From the NCBI RefSeq assembly GCF_963675395.1, contig NZ_OY776223.1, positions 496,001 to 560,000 of the forward strand: a DNA stretch of 64,000 nt. The letters are read 5' to 3'. Of this stretch, positions 16,427 to 27,567 are shown piece by piece. Position 1 is the first letter of the stretch; each line of letters opens with the position of its first letter. The translations under genes were made by a program, and so were the position numbers. This stretch comes from an uncultured Vibrio sp. (GTDB lineage: Bacteria; Pseudomonadota; Gammaproteobacteria; Enterobacterales; Vibrionaceae). Below the pieces are notes generated by a model, which did not search any database, was not told where the DNA came from, and saw only the letters and a program-made list of their open reading frames with translations.

Positions 16427-18781
16427 TTATTTCACATCAATAACACGGCTGGCTTTTCTGTACTGTACTTTCCAACCTGACCAACGCGGCAGTTCCCAAC
16501 GTTTTGGATCGCCCTTTCTGCTTCCTTCACTGTAAATCACATGGACCAGCTTGCGACTGGCGAAGTACTCAACATCAAGCTTGAGTTCTGCAAGCAATAA
16601 TTTTAGCGGAAATTTTTGAGCAAAATCCTCGTATTCCCACTCTGGAACGCCTTCAAAAGGCAAATCATCAGCATCGAAGAGCGCCATGTCTTCAACTGAC
16701 TCTACACCCAGTGTTTGAAGCTGCTCAGTTAGCCACCTTGAAAACGTCAATGATTCCATAGCAGCACGATCGATGGTTAGTTGATTGAGTCCAAGTGCGT
16801 TATACAGTTTCCAGTGTAGGATCTGCTGTTTTCTTATTGGAGCAAACCCCGGTAACAAGGTTTCATCTTCAATCATCTCAACGATAGACTGAATAGCCAC
16901 TTCTCCTTGCAACGTCTGATATTCTGTTAAGACGGTACGGCCTGCATACACCAAACTCATGGTTGCACGTGGCGACTCTTCTTCGTAGTTCGTTTCACCT
17001 TGTTGCCACTCCCCCAAGCCAAGGTCTCTGATGAAGGATAACGGAATTGGCATCATCACCGAAGCAAGATTGAGAGTCTGCTTAACACCTTTGCCCGGCA
17101 CACTATGGCTATCCAACACTAGTGCCGCTTCTTCGTTGTCAGGAAAGCGGCTATTACGCCCTGCCACCATCTCCATCATACCGTTACCCAGTGCATCCCG
17201 ACGGCGTACTCTGCGTACGAACACCAGTTCAGGGTGAAGCTCAGCTATTGCATGACAGAGATAATCACGTCTGTATCTCGATGCGACTTCCAGTTGTGGC
17301 AACTCAAATAGCTCCCGCATCTGCTTGGCAAGCCCTTGTGCTTCTTCCAGCACACTTGAATCTACTGAGATCCCCGGTAATTGGTCACCGCGAACTAAAC
17401 GAATCATCAGAGAAGCATCACATCCCGCAGGCTCTTCTTGCGCCAACGCTTCAGCCGCTTCACCACCTTGCAATTGATATAGCTGAGCTGGAACCGATAG
17501 CGCAGCCGCTAAATCAATCATGGCTTCTTTTTCTGCTCTGGCCTGAATACGGGTAACTAAATCCGCAAACAAGGCATCAATCGGTAATGGATATACTTTT
17601 CTGCCATGCTCAGTGACCTCACCTTGGTCATCAACCGCTTGCATCGCTTTCAAGGTGTTAAACGCCAGGTTTAATGATTTTTCTGGGATACTATCGAGAA
17701 ACGGCAACTCCGCCAGACAGTATCCACAACAAGCTGCCGCCAGCATAGGCTCAACTAATTCTTCTCGTTGCAGCTCTGGGGGCGTAATGAGTTCTAAAGG
17801 TGCATGTTCTCCGTATAGCCTTATGCAAGTTCCTTGTGCAACACGACCTGCTCGTCCCATTCGCTGTTCAGCACTGGCTTTTGAAATGTTGCTTAACGTT
17901 AATGCCGTGCGACCATTACGCTGCACGGTTCTTCTTTCGAGCCCGCTATCAATCACGACTCGAATATTTGGAATGGTCAGTGACGTTTCAGCGACATTAG
18001 TAGCAAGCACGACCTTTCGCTGACTTTGAATGGTTAATGCACGATTGCGCTCTTCATCACTTACAGAAGCGTGAAGCTTTACCACCAATACACTTTCCAG
18101 ACTTTGCAGCATCTGCGCACACTGAGTGATCTCTTTGCGACCCGGAAGAAATACCAGAATGTCTCCCTCTTCATCCTCCAACGCTTCTTTAACGGCTCGA
18201 ACGACATCATTCTCACAACCTTTTTTGTTCGGAAGGTAACGGCTATCAGCGCTTCGGTATGTCACTGAAACAGGGAAACAGCGCCCTTCAGAGCGAAGAC
18301 GTTTAGCCTGTAAATAATCAGCAAGCTTCTCTCCCTCTAAAGTGGCAGAAGTGACAATAAGACGGTGGCGATTTTCCTGTTTCAAAATCGCGGTAAGGAG
18401 ATCGATGTCCCAACGGCGTTCATGAAATTCATCGACCATTACGATATCGAAGCTTGCCAGCTTGTCTTCTGCAAACCAACGTAGCGCAACACCTGGCGTA
18501 ACAAAAACTACTTCCGTATTTTCATCAAAATAAGAATGCAGCTTAATCGCATAGCCAATTTTCCCACCGACCGACTCACCTGATTGCTGCGCAAGGAACT
18601 CCGCCAATGACGTACAGGCTATTCGGCGCGGTTCAATCACTAAAACGCGACCATGGCCAGCAGCCCAAAGTGGTAAGCGAGTTGATTTACCCGAACCAGT
18701 TTCAGCTTCTACAACAAGATGGTGATGTTTCAGGTTTTGGTCGAATTCGGCTTTTAGGGTATCGATAGGTAATAAAGACAT
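16427..18781 (-). CDS. DEAH-type ATP-dependent helicase (HrpB family)
   Basis: A 784-aa superfamily 2 helicase. The Walker A is ETGSGKST (residues about 27-34) and the Walker B box is DEFH, the variant typical of HrpB. Motif III is SATLEG, and motifs V and VI are TNVAETSLTIPNIRVVIDSG and QRMGRAGR. The C-terminal region carries HrpB-specific segments, ending in the PKRWELPRWSGWK region. HrpB is usually a little longer (about 810-820 aa) and its cellular role is poorly defined, probably in RNA metabolism. The gene stands alone; malE-type neighbours are unrelated. Confidence 0.85.
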   Translation of the reverse strand: MSLLPIDTLKAEFDQNLKHHHLVVEAETGSGKSTRLPLWAAGHGRVLVIEPRRIACTSLAEFLAQQSGESVGGKIGYAIKLHSYFDENTEVVFVTPGVALRWFAEDKLASFDIVMVDEFHERRWDIDLLTAILKQENRHRLIVTSATLEGEKLADYLQAKRLRSEGRCFPVSVTYRSADSRYLPNKKGCENDVVRAVKEALEDEEGDILVFLPGRKEITQCAQMLQSLESVLVVKLHASVSDEERNRALTIQSQRKVVLATNVAETSLTIPNIRVVIDSGLERRTVQRNGRTALTLSNISKASAEQRMGRAGRVAQGTCIRLYGEHAPLELITPPELQREELVEPMLAAACCGYCLAELPFLDSIPEKSLNLAFNTLKAMQAVDDQGEVTEHGRKVYPLPIDALFADLVTRIQARAEKEAMIDLAAALSVPAQLYQLQGGEAAEALAQEEPAGCDASLMIRLVRGDQLPGISVDSSVLEEAQGLAKQMRELFELPQLEVASRYRRDYLCHAIAELHPELVFVRRVRRRDALGNGMMEMVAGRNSRFPDNEEAALVLDSHSVPGKGVKQTLNLASVMMPIPLSFIRDLGLGEWQQGETNYEEESPRATMSLVYAGRTVLTEYQTLQGEVAIQSIVEMIEDETLLPGFAPIRKQQILHWKLYNALGLNQLTIDRAAMESLTFSRWLTEQLQTLGVESVEDMALFDADDLPFEGVPEWEYEDFAQKFPLKLLLAELKLDVEYFASRKLVHVIYSEGSRKGDPKRWELPRWSGWKVQYRKASRVIDVK

Positions 18782-19020
18782 AGGATACGGGATTTGTTCT
18801 GATAATGAGGGGCATTATACCCAAATAACGTCGAGATACTTGTTTCAGAGAGAATCACGCGACTTTGAAACCTTCTGGATGATTTCTTTTGAGTATAAAT
18901 TTCCACCAGACGTGAATTTTATTGCAACATTGCCTTGATGTGCATCAACGAATGTTTACAACTAAAGTCGGAAACCGTTAAAATTTGGCGCGCATCCTTC
19001 AACCCTACATAAGGCACCCA

Positions 19021-20709
19021 ATGAACAACGATAAACGCCCGCTATATATTCCGTATGCGGGACCCGCTCTTATGGCAACCCCTCTTTTGAACAAAGGCAG
19101 TGCTTTTTCTGCTGAAGAACGTAGTTCATTCAACTTAGAGGGCTTGCTACCTGAAGCCACTGAAACCATACAAGAACAAGTAGAACGTGCTTACCAACAG
19201 TACAAAGGTTTCGAAAGTGACATGGATAAACACATTTATCTACGTAACATTCAAGATACCAACGAAACTCTGTTCTACCGCTTAGTACAAAACCACGTTT
19301 CTGAGATGATGCCAATCATCTACACGCCAACCGTTGGCGCAGCTTGTGAGAACTTCTCCAATATTTACCGTCGTGGCCGTGGCCTTTTCATTTCTTATCC
19401 TAATCGTGACCGCATTGATGACCTGCTGAATAACGCAGCAAACCATAACGTAAAAGTCATTGTAGTTACCGACGGTGAACGTATTCTAGGTTTGGGCGAC
19501 CAAGGCATCGGTGGTATGGGCATTCCTATCGGTAAACTTGCTCTTTACACCGCTTGTGGTGGTATTAGTCCTGCTTACACACTCCCAATCGTACTGGATG
19601 TCGGCACGAATAACCCTCAGCGTCTAGCCGATCCAATGTATATGGGCTGGCGTCATCCTCGTATCACGGGTGCAGAATACGACGCGTTTGTCGAAGAGTT
19701 CATGCAAGCGGTACAACGCCGCTGGCCTGATGCTTTAATCCAGTTCGAAGATTTCGCACAAAAGAATGCGATGCCTCTACTTGAGCGTTACAAAGACCGT
19801 ATTTGCTGCTTCAACGACGATATTCAGGGGACAGCCGCAGTTACAGTTGGCTCACTGCTTGCCGCATGTAAGGCAGCTGGCACTAAACTGTCTCAGCAGC
19901 GTATTACCTTCTTGGGTGCAGGCTCTGCTGGCTGTGGTATCGCAGAAGCCATCATCGCTCAAATGGTTTCAGAAGGCATTTCTGACCAGCGGGCTCGCTC
20001 TCAGGTTTATATGGTCGACCGCTGGGGCTTATTACAAGAAGGCATGCCTAACCTTCTTGATTTCCAACAGCGTTTGGTACAGAAACATGATAATACCAAA
20101 GAGTGGGAAAATGAAGGGACTGGTTACTCTCTACTAGACGTGATGCGTAACGCGAAACCGACCGTGCTTGTTGGTGTATCTGGTGCTCCTGGCCTATTCA
20201 GCCAAGAAGTCATCGAAGAGATGCACAAACACTGTAAACGCCCTATCGTGTTCCCGCTATCAAACCCAACCAGCCGTGTAGAAGCAACGCCAAACGACAT
20301 CATTCGTTGGACAAATGGTGAAGCATTAGTGGCAACTGGTAGCCCATTCGCGCCAGTTGTGCATGAAGGTAAAACTTACCCGATTGCTCAGTGTAACAAC
20401 AGCTACATTTTCCCTGGCATCGGTCTCGGTGTTCTTGCTGTGAATGCAAAACGCGTCACTGATGAAATGCTGATGGAATCGAGCCGTGCACTTGCAACGT
20501 GTTCGCCTTTAGCGATTAATGGTCACGGTGCACTTCTTCCACCACTGGAAGAGATTCACCTAGTATCAAAGAAAATCGCTTTTGCCGTCGCTAAAAAAGC
20601 CATTGAACAAGGTGTGGCACTAGAAATCACCGACGAAGCACTTCACGTTGCGATTGAACAGTCGTTCTGGCAACCAGTTTACCGTCGTTACAAGCGAACT
20701 GCGTTCTAA
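19021..20709 (+). CDS. maeA: NAD-dependent malic enzyme MaeA (SfcA)
   Basis: This enzyme decarboxylates malate to pyruvate with NAD reduction. The 562-aa protein has the malic enzyme signature regions: [17 protein letters not shown], the catalytic lysine region [15 protein letters not shown], metal-site FEDFAQ and [12 protein letters not shown], and a Rossmann loop [17 protein letters not shown] 19021 is chosen over an upstream in-frame codon at 18985 because AAGG lies just before it and the family N-terminus begins [12 protein letters not shown]. It links the TCA cycle to pyruvate and fits beside the downstream dicarboxylate transporter. Confidence 0.95.
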   Translation: MNNDKRPLYIPYAGPALMATPLLNKGSAFSAEERSSFNLEGLLPEATETIQEQVERAYQQYKGFESDMDKHIYLRNIQDTNETLFYRLVQNHVSEMMPIIYTPTVGAACENFSNIYRRGRGLFISYPNRDRIDDLLNNAANHNVKVIVVTDGERILGLGDQGIGGMGIPIGKLALYTACGGISPAYTLPIVLDVGTNNPQRLADPMYMGWRHPRITGAEYDAFVEEFMQAVQRRWPDALIQFEDFAQKNAMPLLERYKDRICCFNDDIQGTAAVTVGSLLAACKAAGTKLSQQRITFLGAGSAGCGIAEAIIAQMVSEGISDQRARSQVYMVDRWGLLQEGMPNLLDFQQRLVQKHDNTKEWENEGTGYSLLDVMRNAKPTVLVGVSGAPGLFSQEVIEEMHKHCKRPIVFPLSNPTSRVEATPNDIIRWTNGEALVATGSPFAPVVHEGKTYPIAQCNNSYIFPGIGLGVLAVNAKRVTDEMLMESSRALATCSPLAINGHGALLPPLEEIHLVSKKIAFAVAKKAIEQGVALEITDEALHVAIEQSFWQPVYRRYKRTAF

Positions 20710-20743
20710 ATTTAACCGCAAAAGAATAACTCGCCTAATAATT

Positions 20744-20774
20744 AGCCCCTAACCCAGAGGGGCTTTTGTTTTTT
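20744..20774 (+). terminator. maeA terminator
   Basis: AGCCCCT (20744-20750) pairs with AGGGGCT (20758-20764), followed by TTTGTTTTTT. Confidence 0.85.
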
Positions 20775-20913
20775 AAGCGTTTTTTCATCATCCTAACCAT
20801 ATTTTGGCATAAATGGACTTCTCTCTTTTTGTTTGTATCAGATATGATGAGGCATACACTTTCATTTAAGGATAAAAAACGTTTTGTTGTTTTCTCGTAT
20901 AAGGTCAAAGTGG

Positions 20914-21606
20914 ATGCTTAAATTTACATGGAAGCGACTTGCTTTGATTTTGTCGATCGCTGTACTTGGCCTGCTGATCTCCGTTATAGCTATCGACAGA
21001 TGGGTAGTCTTGCAAGCCAAAGAGAACATTTTTACTGACTACGAACAAATACCTCAACATGAGGTGGCCGTTGTGCTCGGCACGAGTAAATACATCGGCA
21101 AGATCCTCAACACTTACTATACCCATCGTATCAACGCCGCGATTGAGCTTTACAATCAAGGTAAAGTGAAACAATTTTTGCTCAGTGGTGACAACGCCCA
21201 CCGCTCTTACAATGAGCCATGGACGATGAAACGCGACCTGCTTAAAGCGGGCGTACCAGAAGAATTCATTCACCTCGACTACGCTGGTTTTCGTACGCTC
21301 GATTCGATTGTACGTGCGAAAAAGATATTTGCTTCCGAACGCTTTCTGATCGTTACCCAGCGTTTCCACTGTGAACGAGCACTGTTCATTGCCAATGCTT
21401 ATCACATCGACGCACAATGTCTTGCGGTTGCCGGGCCTGTCACAAACAAACAAAAAACGTCGATGCGCATGCGTGAACTGCTTGCTCGCGTAAAAGCATT
21501 CCTCGATCTATACGTGATTGACACACAGCCGAAATTCCTTGGCCCTCAAGAGCCAATTTTCGCTGTCAAAGAGCCCATCGAGCCGAGACAAGTTCCAGTA
21601 GAATAG
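20914..21606 (+). CDS. sanA: SanA-like membrane protein (DUF218/YdcF family)
   Basis: A 230-aa inner-membrane protein with one N-terminal span (residues about 10-30) and a DUF218 domain in the periplasm. Family features are AVVLGTS, the RINAAIELYNQGKVKQFLLSGDN segment, and the RTLDSIVRAK and RFLIVTQRFHCERALFIA stretches. SanA in E. coli affects envelope permeability and vancomycin sensitivity. ATG 20914 is preceded by AAGG at 20901; an in-frame TTG at 20884 is possible. Confidence 0.85.
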   Translation: MLKFTWKRLALILSIAVLGLLISVIAIDRWVVLQAKENIFTDYEQIPQHEVAVVLGTSKYIGKILNTYYTHRINAAIELYNQGKVKQFLLSGDNAHRSYNEPWTMKRDLLKAGVPEEFIHLDYAGFRTLDSIVRAKKIFASERFLIVTQRFHCERALFIANAYHIDAQCLAVAGPVTNKQKTSMRMRELLARVKAFLDLYVIDTQPKFLGPQEPIFAVKEPIEPRQVPVE

Positions 21607-21610
21607 ACAA

Positions 21611-21675
21611 TAAAGCGAAGTTATCGCTTTAATAATAGTTCTATAAAAAGAATGGGTAGCATTCTACCCATTTCG
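21611..21675 (+). terminator. Hairpins after the sanA-like gene
   Basis: TAAAGCGA (21611-21618) pairs with TCGCTTTA (21624-21631), and AATGGGTAG (21651-21659) pairs with CTACCCATT (21664-21672). The T-run after the second is short. Confidence 0.5.
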
Positions 21676-21825
21676 AATTCTCAACATCACATTTTCATCT
21701 TTGCTCTGCGATTCAAGCCAAACTTAACTCCTCATCCAATGTAACATTTGGGCAATAAATAAATACAAGTCAGTTACCTTGCCATAAAAAACCGACAAAA
21801 AGGCAATGAATAAGGAGCACACCCT

Positions 21826-23196
21826 ATGACCGCACTCGCTGTGACATTGAAGAACTGGTTCTTCACTCGCAACAGCATGATATTGAACGCAAATATCCTG
21901 CTATTCATTATCTTGTTTAATACCCTACCCTTTGAACCGCAAGTCGTAACCGGCATTAGCATCTTAGTTTTTGTTGCTATTTTGTGGCTAACCGAAGCGA
22001 TTCACGTAAGTATTACCGCTTTGCTAATACCGTTACTTGCCGTGTTCTTGGGCGTGTTTAATACGCAAGCCGCGCTCAACAACTTTTCAAACTCAATCAT
22101 CTTCTTGTTCTTAGGTGGTTTCGCCTTAGCGGCAGCACTGCACAAACAGAAGTTAGACCAAGCGATTGCTGATAAGGTGTTGTTATTAGCGCAAGGAAAG
22201 ATGTCGGTCGCCGTCTTCATGCTGTTCGGTGTGAGTGCGGGTCTGTCAATGTGGATTTCTAATACGGCGACCACGGCCATGATGCTTCCTCTGGTACTTG
22301 GTGTGATGAGCAAACTGGATGGCGATAAAAACCATCGTACGTTCTTATTTGTTCTGCTTGGTATCGCATACAGTGCGTCAATCGGTGGTATTGCCACACT
22401 GGTTGGTAGTCCACCTAACGCAATTGCAGCAGCCGAAGTGGGACTTAACTTTACCGAGTGGATGGAGCTTGCACTGCCAATCTCATTATTGTTGATGCCA
22501 GTTGCGGTTCTGGTTCTGTACATCATGACAAAGCCTGATTTGAGCCATAAGTTTGAACTTGACCACAAACCCGTCGAGTGGACAAATGGGAAAAAAGTCA
22601 CTTTAGCGATTTTCCTCCTGACGGTTACGCTTTGGATCTTCAGTAAGCCAATCAATGCGATGCTAGGTGGCTTTGCGAAATTTGATACCTTGGTTGCAAT
22701 TGGCGCGCTCCTTCTTCTGGGCGCCTCTCGCTCGGTTGAATGGAAAGACATCGAAAAAACAACCGATTGGGGCGTATTGATTCTGTTCGGCGGTGGTATC
22801 TGTTTAAGTAACGTCCTGAAAGAGACTGGCACCAGTGTATTCTTAGCACACGGCTTGTCAGGCTTTCTGGAGCAGGCCGGCGTTCTGCTGACGATTCTTG
22901 CCGTGGTTGCTTTCGTTGTATTCTTAACTGAGTTTGCAAGTAACACCGCAAGCGCAGCGTTGCTGGTTCCCGTTTTTGCGACCATTGCTGAAGCGCTAGG
23001 GATGTCACCAGTCATTCTTTCGGCACTGATTGCTGTCGCAGCGTCGTGTGCCTTCATGTTACCCGTAGCGACACCACCAAACGCGATTGTATTTGGTACA
23101 GGCCACATCAAACAAAAAGAGATGATGCGTATAGGGCTTGTTCTGAATATTGCATGTATCGGCGTACTAACACTTTTTGCTTGGCTTTTCTGGTAA
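21826..23196 (+). CDS. Sodium-coupled di/tricarboxylate transporter (DASS family, VcINDY type)
   Basis: A 456-aa polytopic membrane protein of the SLC13/DASS family, very like VcINDY, whose structure is known and which imports succinate with sodium. Both diagnostic SNT motifs are present: [11 protein letters not shown] in the first half and [11 protein letters not shown] in the second, each within a re-entrant hairpin. The partner motifs VGSPPNAIA and [11 protein letters not shown] form the sodium sites. AAGGAG upstream of ATG 21826 supports the start. It lies 1.1 kb after malic enzyme and has a strong terminator. Substrate is inferred from the family. Confidence 0.88.
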   Translation: MTALAVTLKNWFFTRNSMILNANILLFIILFNTLPFEPQVVTGISILVFVAILWLTEAIHVSITALLIPLLAVFLGVFNTQAALNNFSNSIIFLFLGGFALAAALHKQKLDQAIADKVLLLAQGKMSVAVFMLFGVSAGLSMWISNTATTAMMLPLVLGVMSKLDGDKNHRTFLFVLLGIAYSASIGGIATLVGSPPNAIAAAEVGLNFTEWMELALPISLLLMPVAVLVLYIMTKPDLSHKFELDHKPVEWTNGKKVTLAIFLLTVTLWIFSKPINAMLGGFAKFDTLVAIGALLLLGASRSVEWKDIEKTTDWGVLILFGGGICLSNVLKETGTSVFLAHGLSGFLEQAGVLLTILAVVAFVVFLTEFASNTASAALLVPVFATIAEALGMSPVILSALIAVAASCAFMLPVATPPNAIVFGTGHIKQKEMMRIGLVLNIACIGVLTLFAWLFW

Positions 23197-23276
23197 GCCT
23201 AGAAATTAAATTAGCACTACACTGCTGTGCCTCATCGTTGATTTCCCCCTAAATGATGTACAGCAGTTTCCAGACA

Positions 23277-23307
23277 GGTGGCCACTTTTGGCCACCTTTT
23301 TTATTTT
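23277..23307 (+). terminator. Transporter gene terminator
   Basis: GGTGGCCA (23277-23284) pairs perfectly with TGGCCACC (23289-23296), followed by TTTTTTATTTT. Confidence 0.95.
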
Positions 23308-23372
23308 AGTTCCCCTGCCCCTCACTTGGCATTCGGTATATACTGTGCAAAAACACAATACTGAGTAATGTT

Positions 23373-24197
23373 ATGTCCTTAATTGCAACTGGTACGCTGA
23401 ATAAAATGCGTGCATCTCTGGACGGTGCAGTAAGTTACCGTCTTCCCGTAGGTGATGAAGAAATTGACCTTTCTCCATTCCTCGGTCAAACCTTAACGCT
23501 TACCCACACTGGCAACATTTTCTGCTGTTCATGCGGCAAGAAAACCAAAAAGAGTTACTCACAGGGTCACTGTTTTGTCTGTATGAGAAAGTTAGCAAGC
23601 TGCGATATGTGCATCATGAAGCCAGAAACCTGTCATTACGACCAAGGCACTTGTCGAGAGCCACAATGGGGCGAAGAAAACTGCATGGTGGACCACTTCG
23701 TGTATTTGTCTAATACTTCTAGCCTTAAAGTCGGTATCACACGTCACACTCAAATCCCGACTCGCTGGATTGATCAGGGGGCGACACAAGGCTTACCGAT
23801 TTTTAAAGTGAAAACCCGCCACATTTCCGGATTGATTGAAGTTGAACTGGCCAAACATATTGCCGATAAAACCAACTGGCGCACGTTGCTTAAAGGTGAT
23901 GGAGAACCAATTGCACTTCAAGACCGATTTGCGGAACTGCTTCCTCTGGTAGAAGACAAAATCGCCGAAATCAAACAACAATACGGTGATGACGCAATCG
24001 TAGTGCTCAATGAGAGCATCACTGATCTTAGCTACCCAGTACAACAACACCCGACTAAAATCACCTCGCATAACTTCGACAAGAACCCTGTTGTAACAGG
24101 CACTCTGCAAGGTATTAAAGGTCAATATCTGATCTTCGATACGGGTGTGATCAACGTACGTAAGTTTACGTCTTATGAAGTTGAAGTTAGCGCATAA
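23373..24197 (+). CDS. DUF2797 family protein
   Basis: A 274-aa protein recognised as DUF2797. It carries two zinc-binding-like cysteine clusters: CCSCGKKTKKS with CFVC, then CDMC with nearby Cys and His (residues about 50-105). After these comes VYLSNTSSLKVGITR, which resembles the GIY-YIG nuclease core but is incomplete (no clear GIY). Function is unknown; a nucleic-acid role is only suggested by the motif. It is monocistronic. Confidence 0.8.
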   Translation: MSLIATGTLNKMRASLDGAVSYRLPVGDEEIDLSPFLGQTLTLTHTGNIFCCSCGKKTKKSYSQGHCFVCMRKLASCDMCIMKPETCHYDQGTCREPQWGEENCMVDHFVYLSNTSSLKVGITRHTQIPTRWIDQGATQGLPIFKVKTRHISGLIEVELAKHIADKTNWRTLLKGDGEPIALQDRFAELLPLVEDKIAEIKQQYGDDAIVVLNESITDLSYPVQQHPTKITSHNFDKNPVVTGTLQGIKGQYLIFDTGVINVRKFTSYEVEVSA

Positions 24198-24217
24198 AAA
24201 CTGACGATGTTATCTAC

Positions 24218-24251
24218 AAAAAAGCTCGAGCATTAGGCTCGAGCTTTTTAT
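24218..24251. terminator. Bidirectional terminator
   Basis: AGCTCGAG (24223-24230) pairs with CTCGAGCT (24238-24245), flanked by A and T runs. It serves the DUF2797 gene and the convergent PLP-enzyme gene ending at 24269. Confidence 0.9.
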
Positions 24252-24268
24252 TTCAGTAATGTTGGCCT

Positions 24269-25504
24269 CTAAGCATCAAGGATGCTTTCAATCACATCAA
24301 ACAACATATCCACTTCTTCAAGCGTGTTGTAATGCATACAACCAATCCGAACAACACCGCCGATTTCTTCCAGTCCAAGCTGACGAACTAAACCAAGTGC
24401 GTAAAAGTGTCCGTTCCAGACGCAAATATTGTGTTCACCCAATGTTTTCGCAATAAACTCTGGCGAATATTTATCGAAGGTCAAGGCAAACGTTGGCGTG
24501 CGAAGCTGGCAGTACTCTTTATCGATTCCGTACAGTTTGACACCCTCTAGCGCATCTAATCGCTGTAAGAAGCGCTCACTTAATCGTTGTTCATGCTGAG
24601 TATAAAGCGCATAGCTCTGTTCAAGCCTTTGGCGAAGTGGCAAATCCTCTTCACCGAACTGCGCTAAGTATTCAACCGCGGCTGTGACACCAGCCAAGCC
24701 TTCGAAGCTCTGCGTGCCCGTTTCAAATCGACCCGGACCGATATTAGTCGCGGGCTCTACTTTATATGGACGGATGCTGTGTAACCATTGGTCAGCAACG
24801 TAAGCAATTCCGACGTGTGGACCGAAGAATTTGTAGGCAGAACATGCCAGGAAATCACATCCTAACGCCTGTACATCCACAAGATGGTGTGGCGCATAGT
24901 GCACTGCGTCGACGTAAACCTGGGCGCCAACTTGATGTGCCATTTCCACGACACGTTCAATGTCGACGATAGACCCTGTGGTATTTGAAGCGTAGGTAAC
25001 GGCAACCAAACGCGTTTTGTCGGACAACAAGCTTAGTAGATGTTCAAAATCAAGCGTGCAGTCATCCTCATTGATACGAACCTGATGAACGACTGCGCCT
25101 TTGTCTTCAGCCGCTTGCTGCCAACTCGAAACGTTTGAATAGTGATCTAGGGCAGAAACGATAATTTCATCGCCCTCTTGCCAGTCTCGGCTAATCGCAC
25201 GACTTAATTGGAAAGTCAGCGATGTCATGTTCGCACCAAACACAATGTTGCCAGACGAGGGCGCATTCACAAGAGCCTGAGCAGACTCGCGTGCACTTTG
25301 CATTACGTCGACAGTCGTTTGGCTGGAAAAGTAGTGTCCACCTAAATTAGAGTTGTAGTAACCAAGGTAAGCCACCATTGCGTCGAGTACTGACTGTGGT
25401 ACTTGGGAACCACCAGGACCGTCAAAGAACGTTACTGGCTTATCGTTGTGGTATTGCGCTAACGCAGGAAACTGCTGTCTGATTTGATTAAGATTGAAGT
25501 TCAT
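24269..25504 (-). CDS. Class V PLP enzyme, cysteine desulfurase-like (VC1184 subfamily)
   Basis: A 411-aa fold-type I PLP enzyme related to SufS/CsdA; TIGR01976 is named after the V. cholerae member VC1184. The cofactor lysine is in SAYKFFGPHVG, preceded by the VDAVHYAPH strand with the cofactor-stabilising Asp. A substrate-binding EPATNIGPGRFETGT region follows. The exact reaction is not established, and it lies outside any isc or suf cluster. The ATG at 25504 overlaps the end of the dioxygenase gene by 17 bp, so the two form an operon with coupled translation. Confidence 0.85.
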   Translation of the reverse strand: MNFNLNQIRQQFPALAQYHNDKPVTFFDGPGGSQVPQSVLDAMVAYLGYYNSNLGGHYFSSQTTVDVMQSARESAQALVNAPSSGNIVFGANMTSLTFQLSRAISRDWQEGDEIIVSALDHYSNVSSWQQAAEDKGAVVHQVRINEDDCTLDFEHLLSLLSDKTRLVAVTYASNTTGSIVDIERVVEMAHQVGAQVYVDAVHYAPHHLVDVQALGCDFLACSAYKFFGPHVGIAYVADQWLHSIRPYKVEPATNIGPGRFETGTQSFEGLAGVTAAVEYLAQFGEEDLPLRQRLEQSYALYTQHEQRLSERFLQRLDALEGVKLYGIDKEYCQLRTPTFALTFDKYSPEFIAKTLGEHNICVWNGHFYALGLVRQLGLEEIGGVVRIGCMHYNTLEEVDMLFDVIESILDA

Positions 25505-26144
25505 TACGCTTATCCGTCGCCGTAAGTACAAATACATCCATATGGCCAGCTTTATCGTCAATCACTGAACGAATTGGACAGGCGTTGTGCCAGAGTTTGC
25601 TGTCCGCCAATACTGCGACTTCACCGTTTTCCAGGACTTTACGGAAGAATGGCGCTTGGTTGTGACTGCTATATAGCATGATATCGCCGCCAATGATGTT
25701 GTGACGACCAACGCCTACCATTGCGATGTGATCAAAACCATCTTGGTGTACGCCTTCTGGTGCGACTTGCGTCTCATCTTCAAAGGCGGTAATGCGGATT
25801 TGGTGAATTTCTATTTCTTGTCCATTCACTAGATGATTCGCGTTGACAAACAACTCACACATTTCTCGAAAGCCTTCACTATCCAGAATATTCTTTTCGA
25901 TAGGCTCAAACTGACGCACTACATCACCTTGGAAGCGATTGATATCTGAAGATTGCACAAAGCTATTTTTATTTAGATCGACGACCTGTCCATTTTCAAA
26001 GCGTACTACCGAATAACGTCTTAGTCGGTATTGACCATCGGCATGCTCTGTATGTGGAAGCGTTTCGAATGATGGTGACAGTTGCTCAATTGCTGCCATG
26101 CTGAGCTGGGTTAAATGTAGAGTATTCTCACGTGAATGTAACAT
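25488..26144 (-). CDS. 2OG-Fe dioxygenase family protein (free amino-acid hydroxylase type)
   Basis: A 218-aa protein of the 2OG-Fe dioxygenase family (PF10014), whose characterised members hydroxylate free L-amino acids such as isoleucine, leucine or methionine. The iron ligands are visible as H-x-D in EGVHQDGFDH, with a distal His in DSKLWHN. ATG 26144 has AGGAG 6 bp upstream; the adjacent ATG at 26147 is only 3 bp from it. It is the first gene of an operon with the PLP enzyme. The substrate is not predictable from sequence. Confidence 0.82.
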   Translation of the reverse strand: MLHSRENTLHLTQLSMAAIEQLSPSFETLPHTEHADGQYRLRRYSVVRFENGQVVDLNKNSFVQSSDINRFQGDVVRQFEPIEKNILDSEGFREMCELFVNANHLVNGQEIEIHQIRITAFEDETQVAPEGVHQDGFDHIAMVGVGRHNIIGGDIMLYSSHNQAPFFRKVLENGEVAVLADSKLWHNACPIRSVIDDKAGHMDVFVLTATDKRNELQS

Positions 26145-27463
<1,319 letters not shown>

Positions 27464-27488
27464 CTTTTCACATTTGTGTCATATCCTT

Positions 27489-27522
27489 AAAACCCAGCGG
27501 TATTCCCACTGGGTTTTCTTTT
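27489..27522 (+). terminator. trxB terminator
   Basis: AAAACCCAG (27489-27497) pairs with CTGGGTTTT (27509-27517), followed by CTTTT. Confidence 0.88.
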
Positions 27523-27567
27523 GTATACTACCGCCCTCATTAAAACAATTATCATTAAGCCTTCACA

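Noticed and set aside
22002..23111. Long leftward frame (369 codons) opposite the INDY transporter
   Set aside because: It is the antisense shadow of a clear transporter gene with intact SNT motifs; the antisense protein is basic and low-complexity.
24269..25504. PLP enzyme considered as SufS or IscS of an Fe-S assembly operon
   Set aside because: No isc or suf partner genes are adjacent, and the sequence fits the separate VC1184 subfamily.
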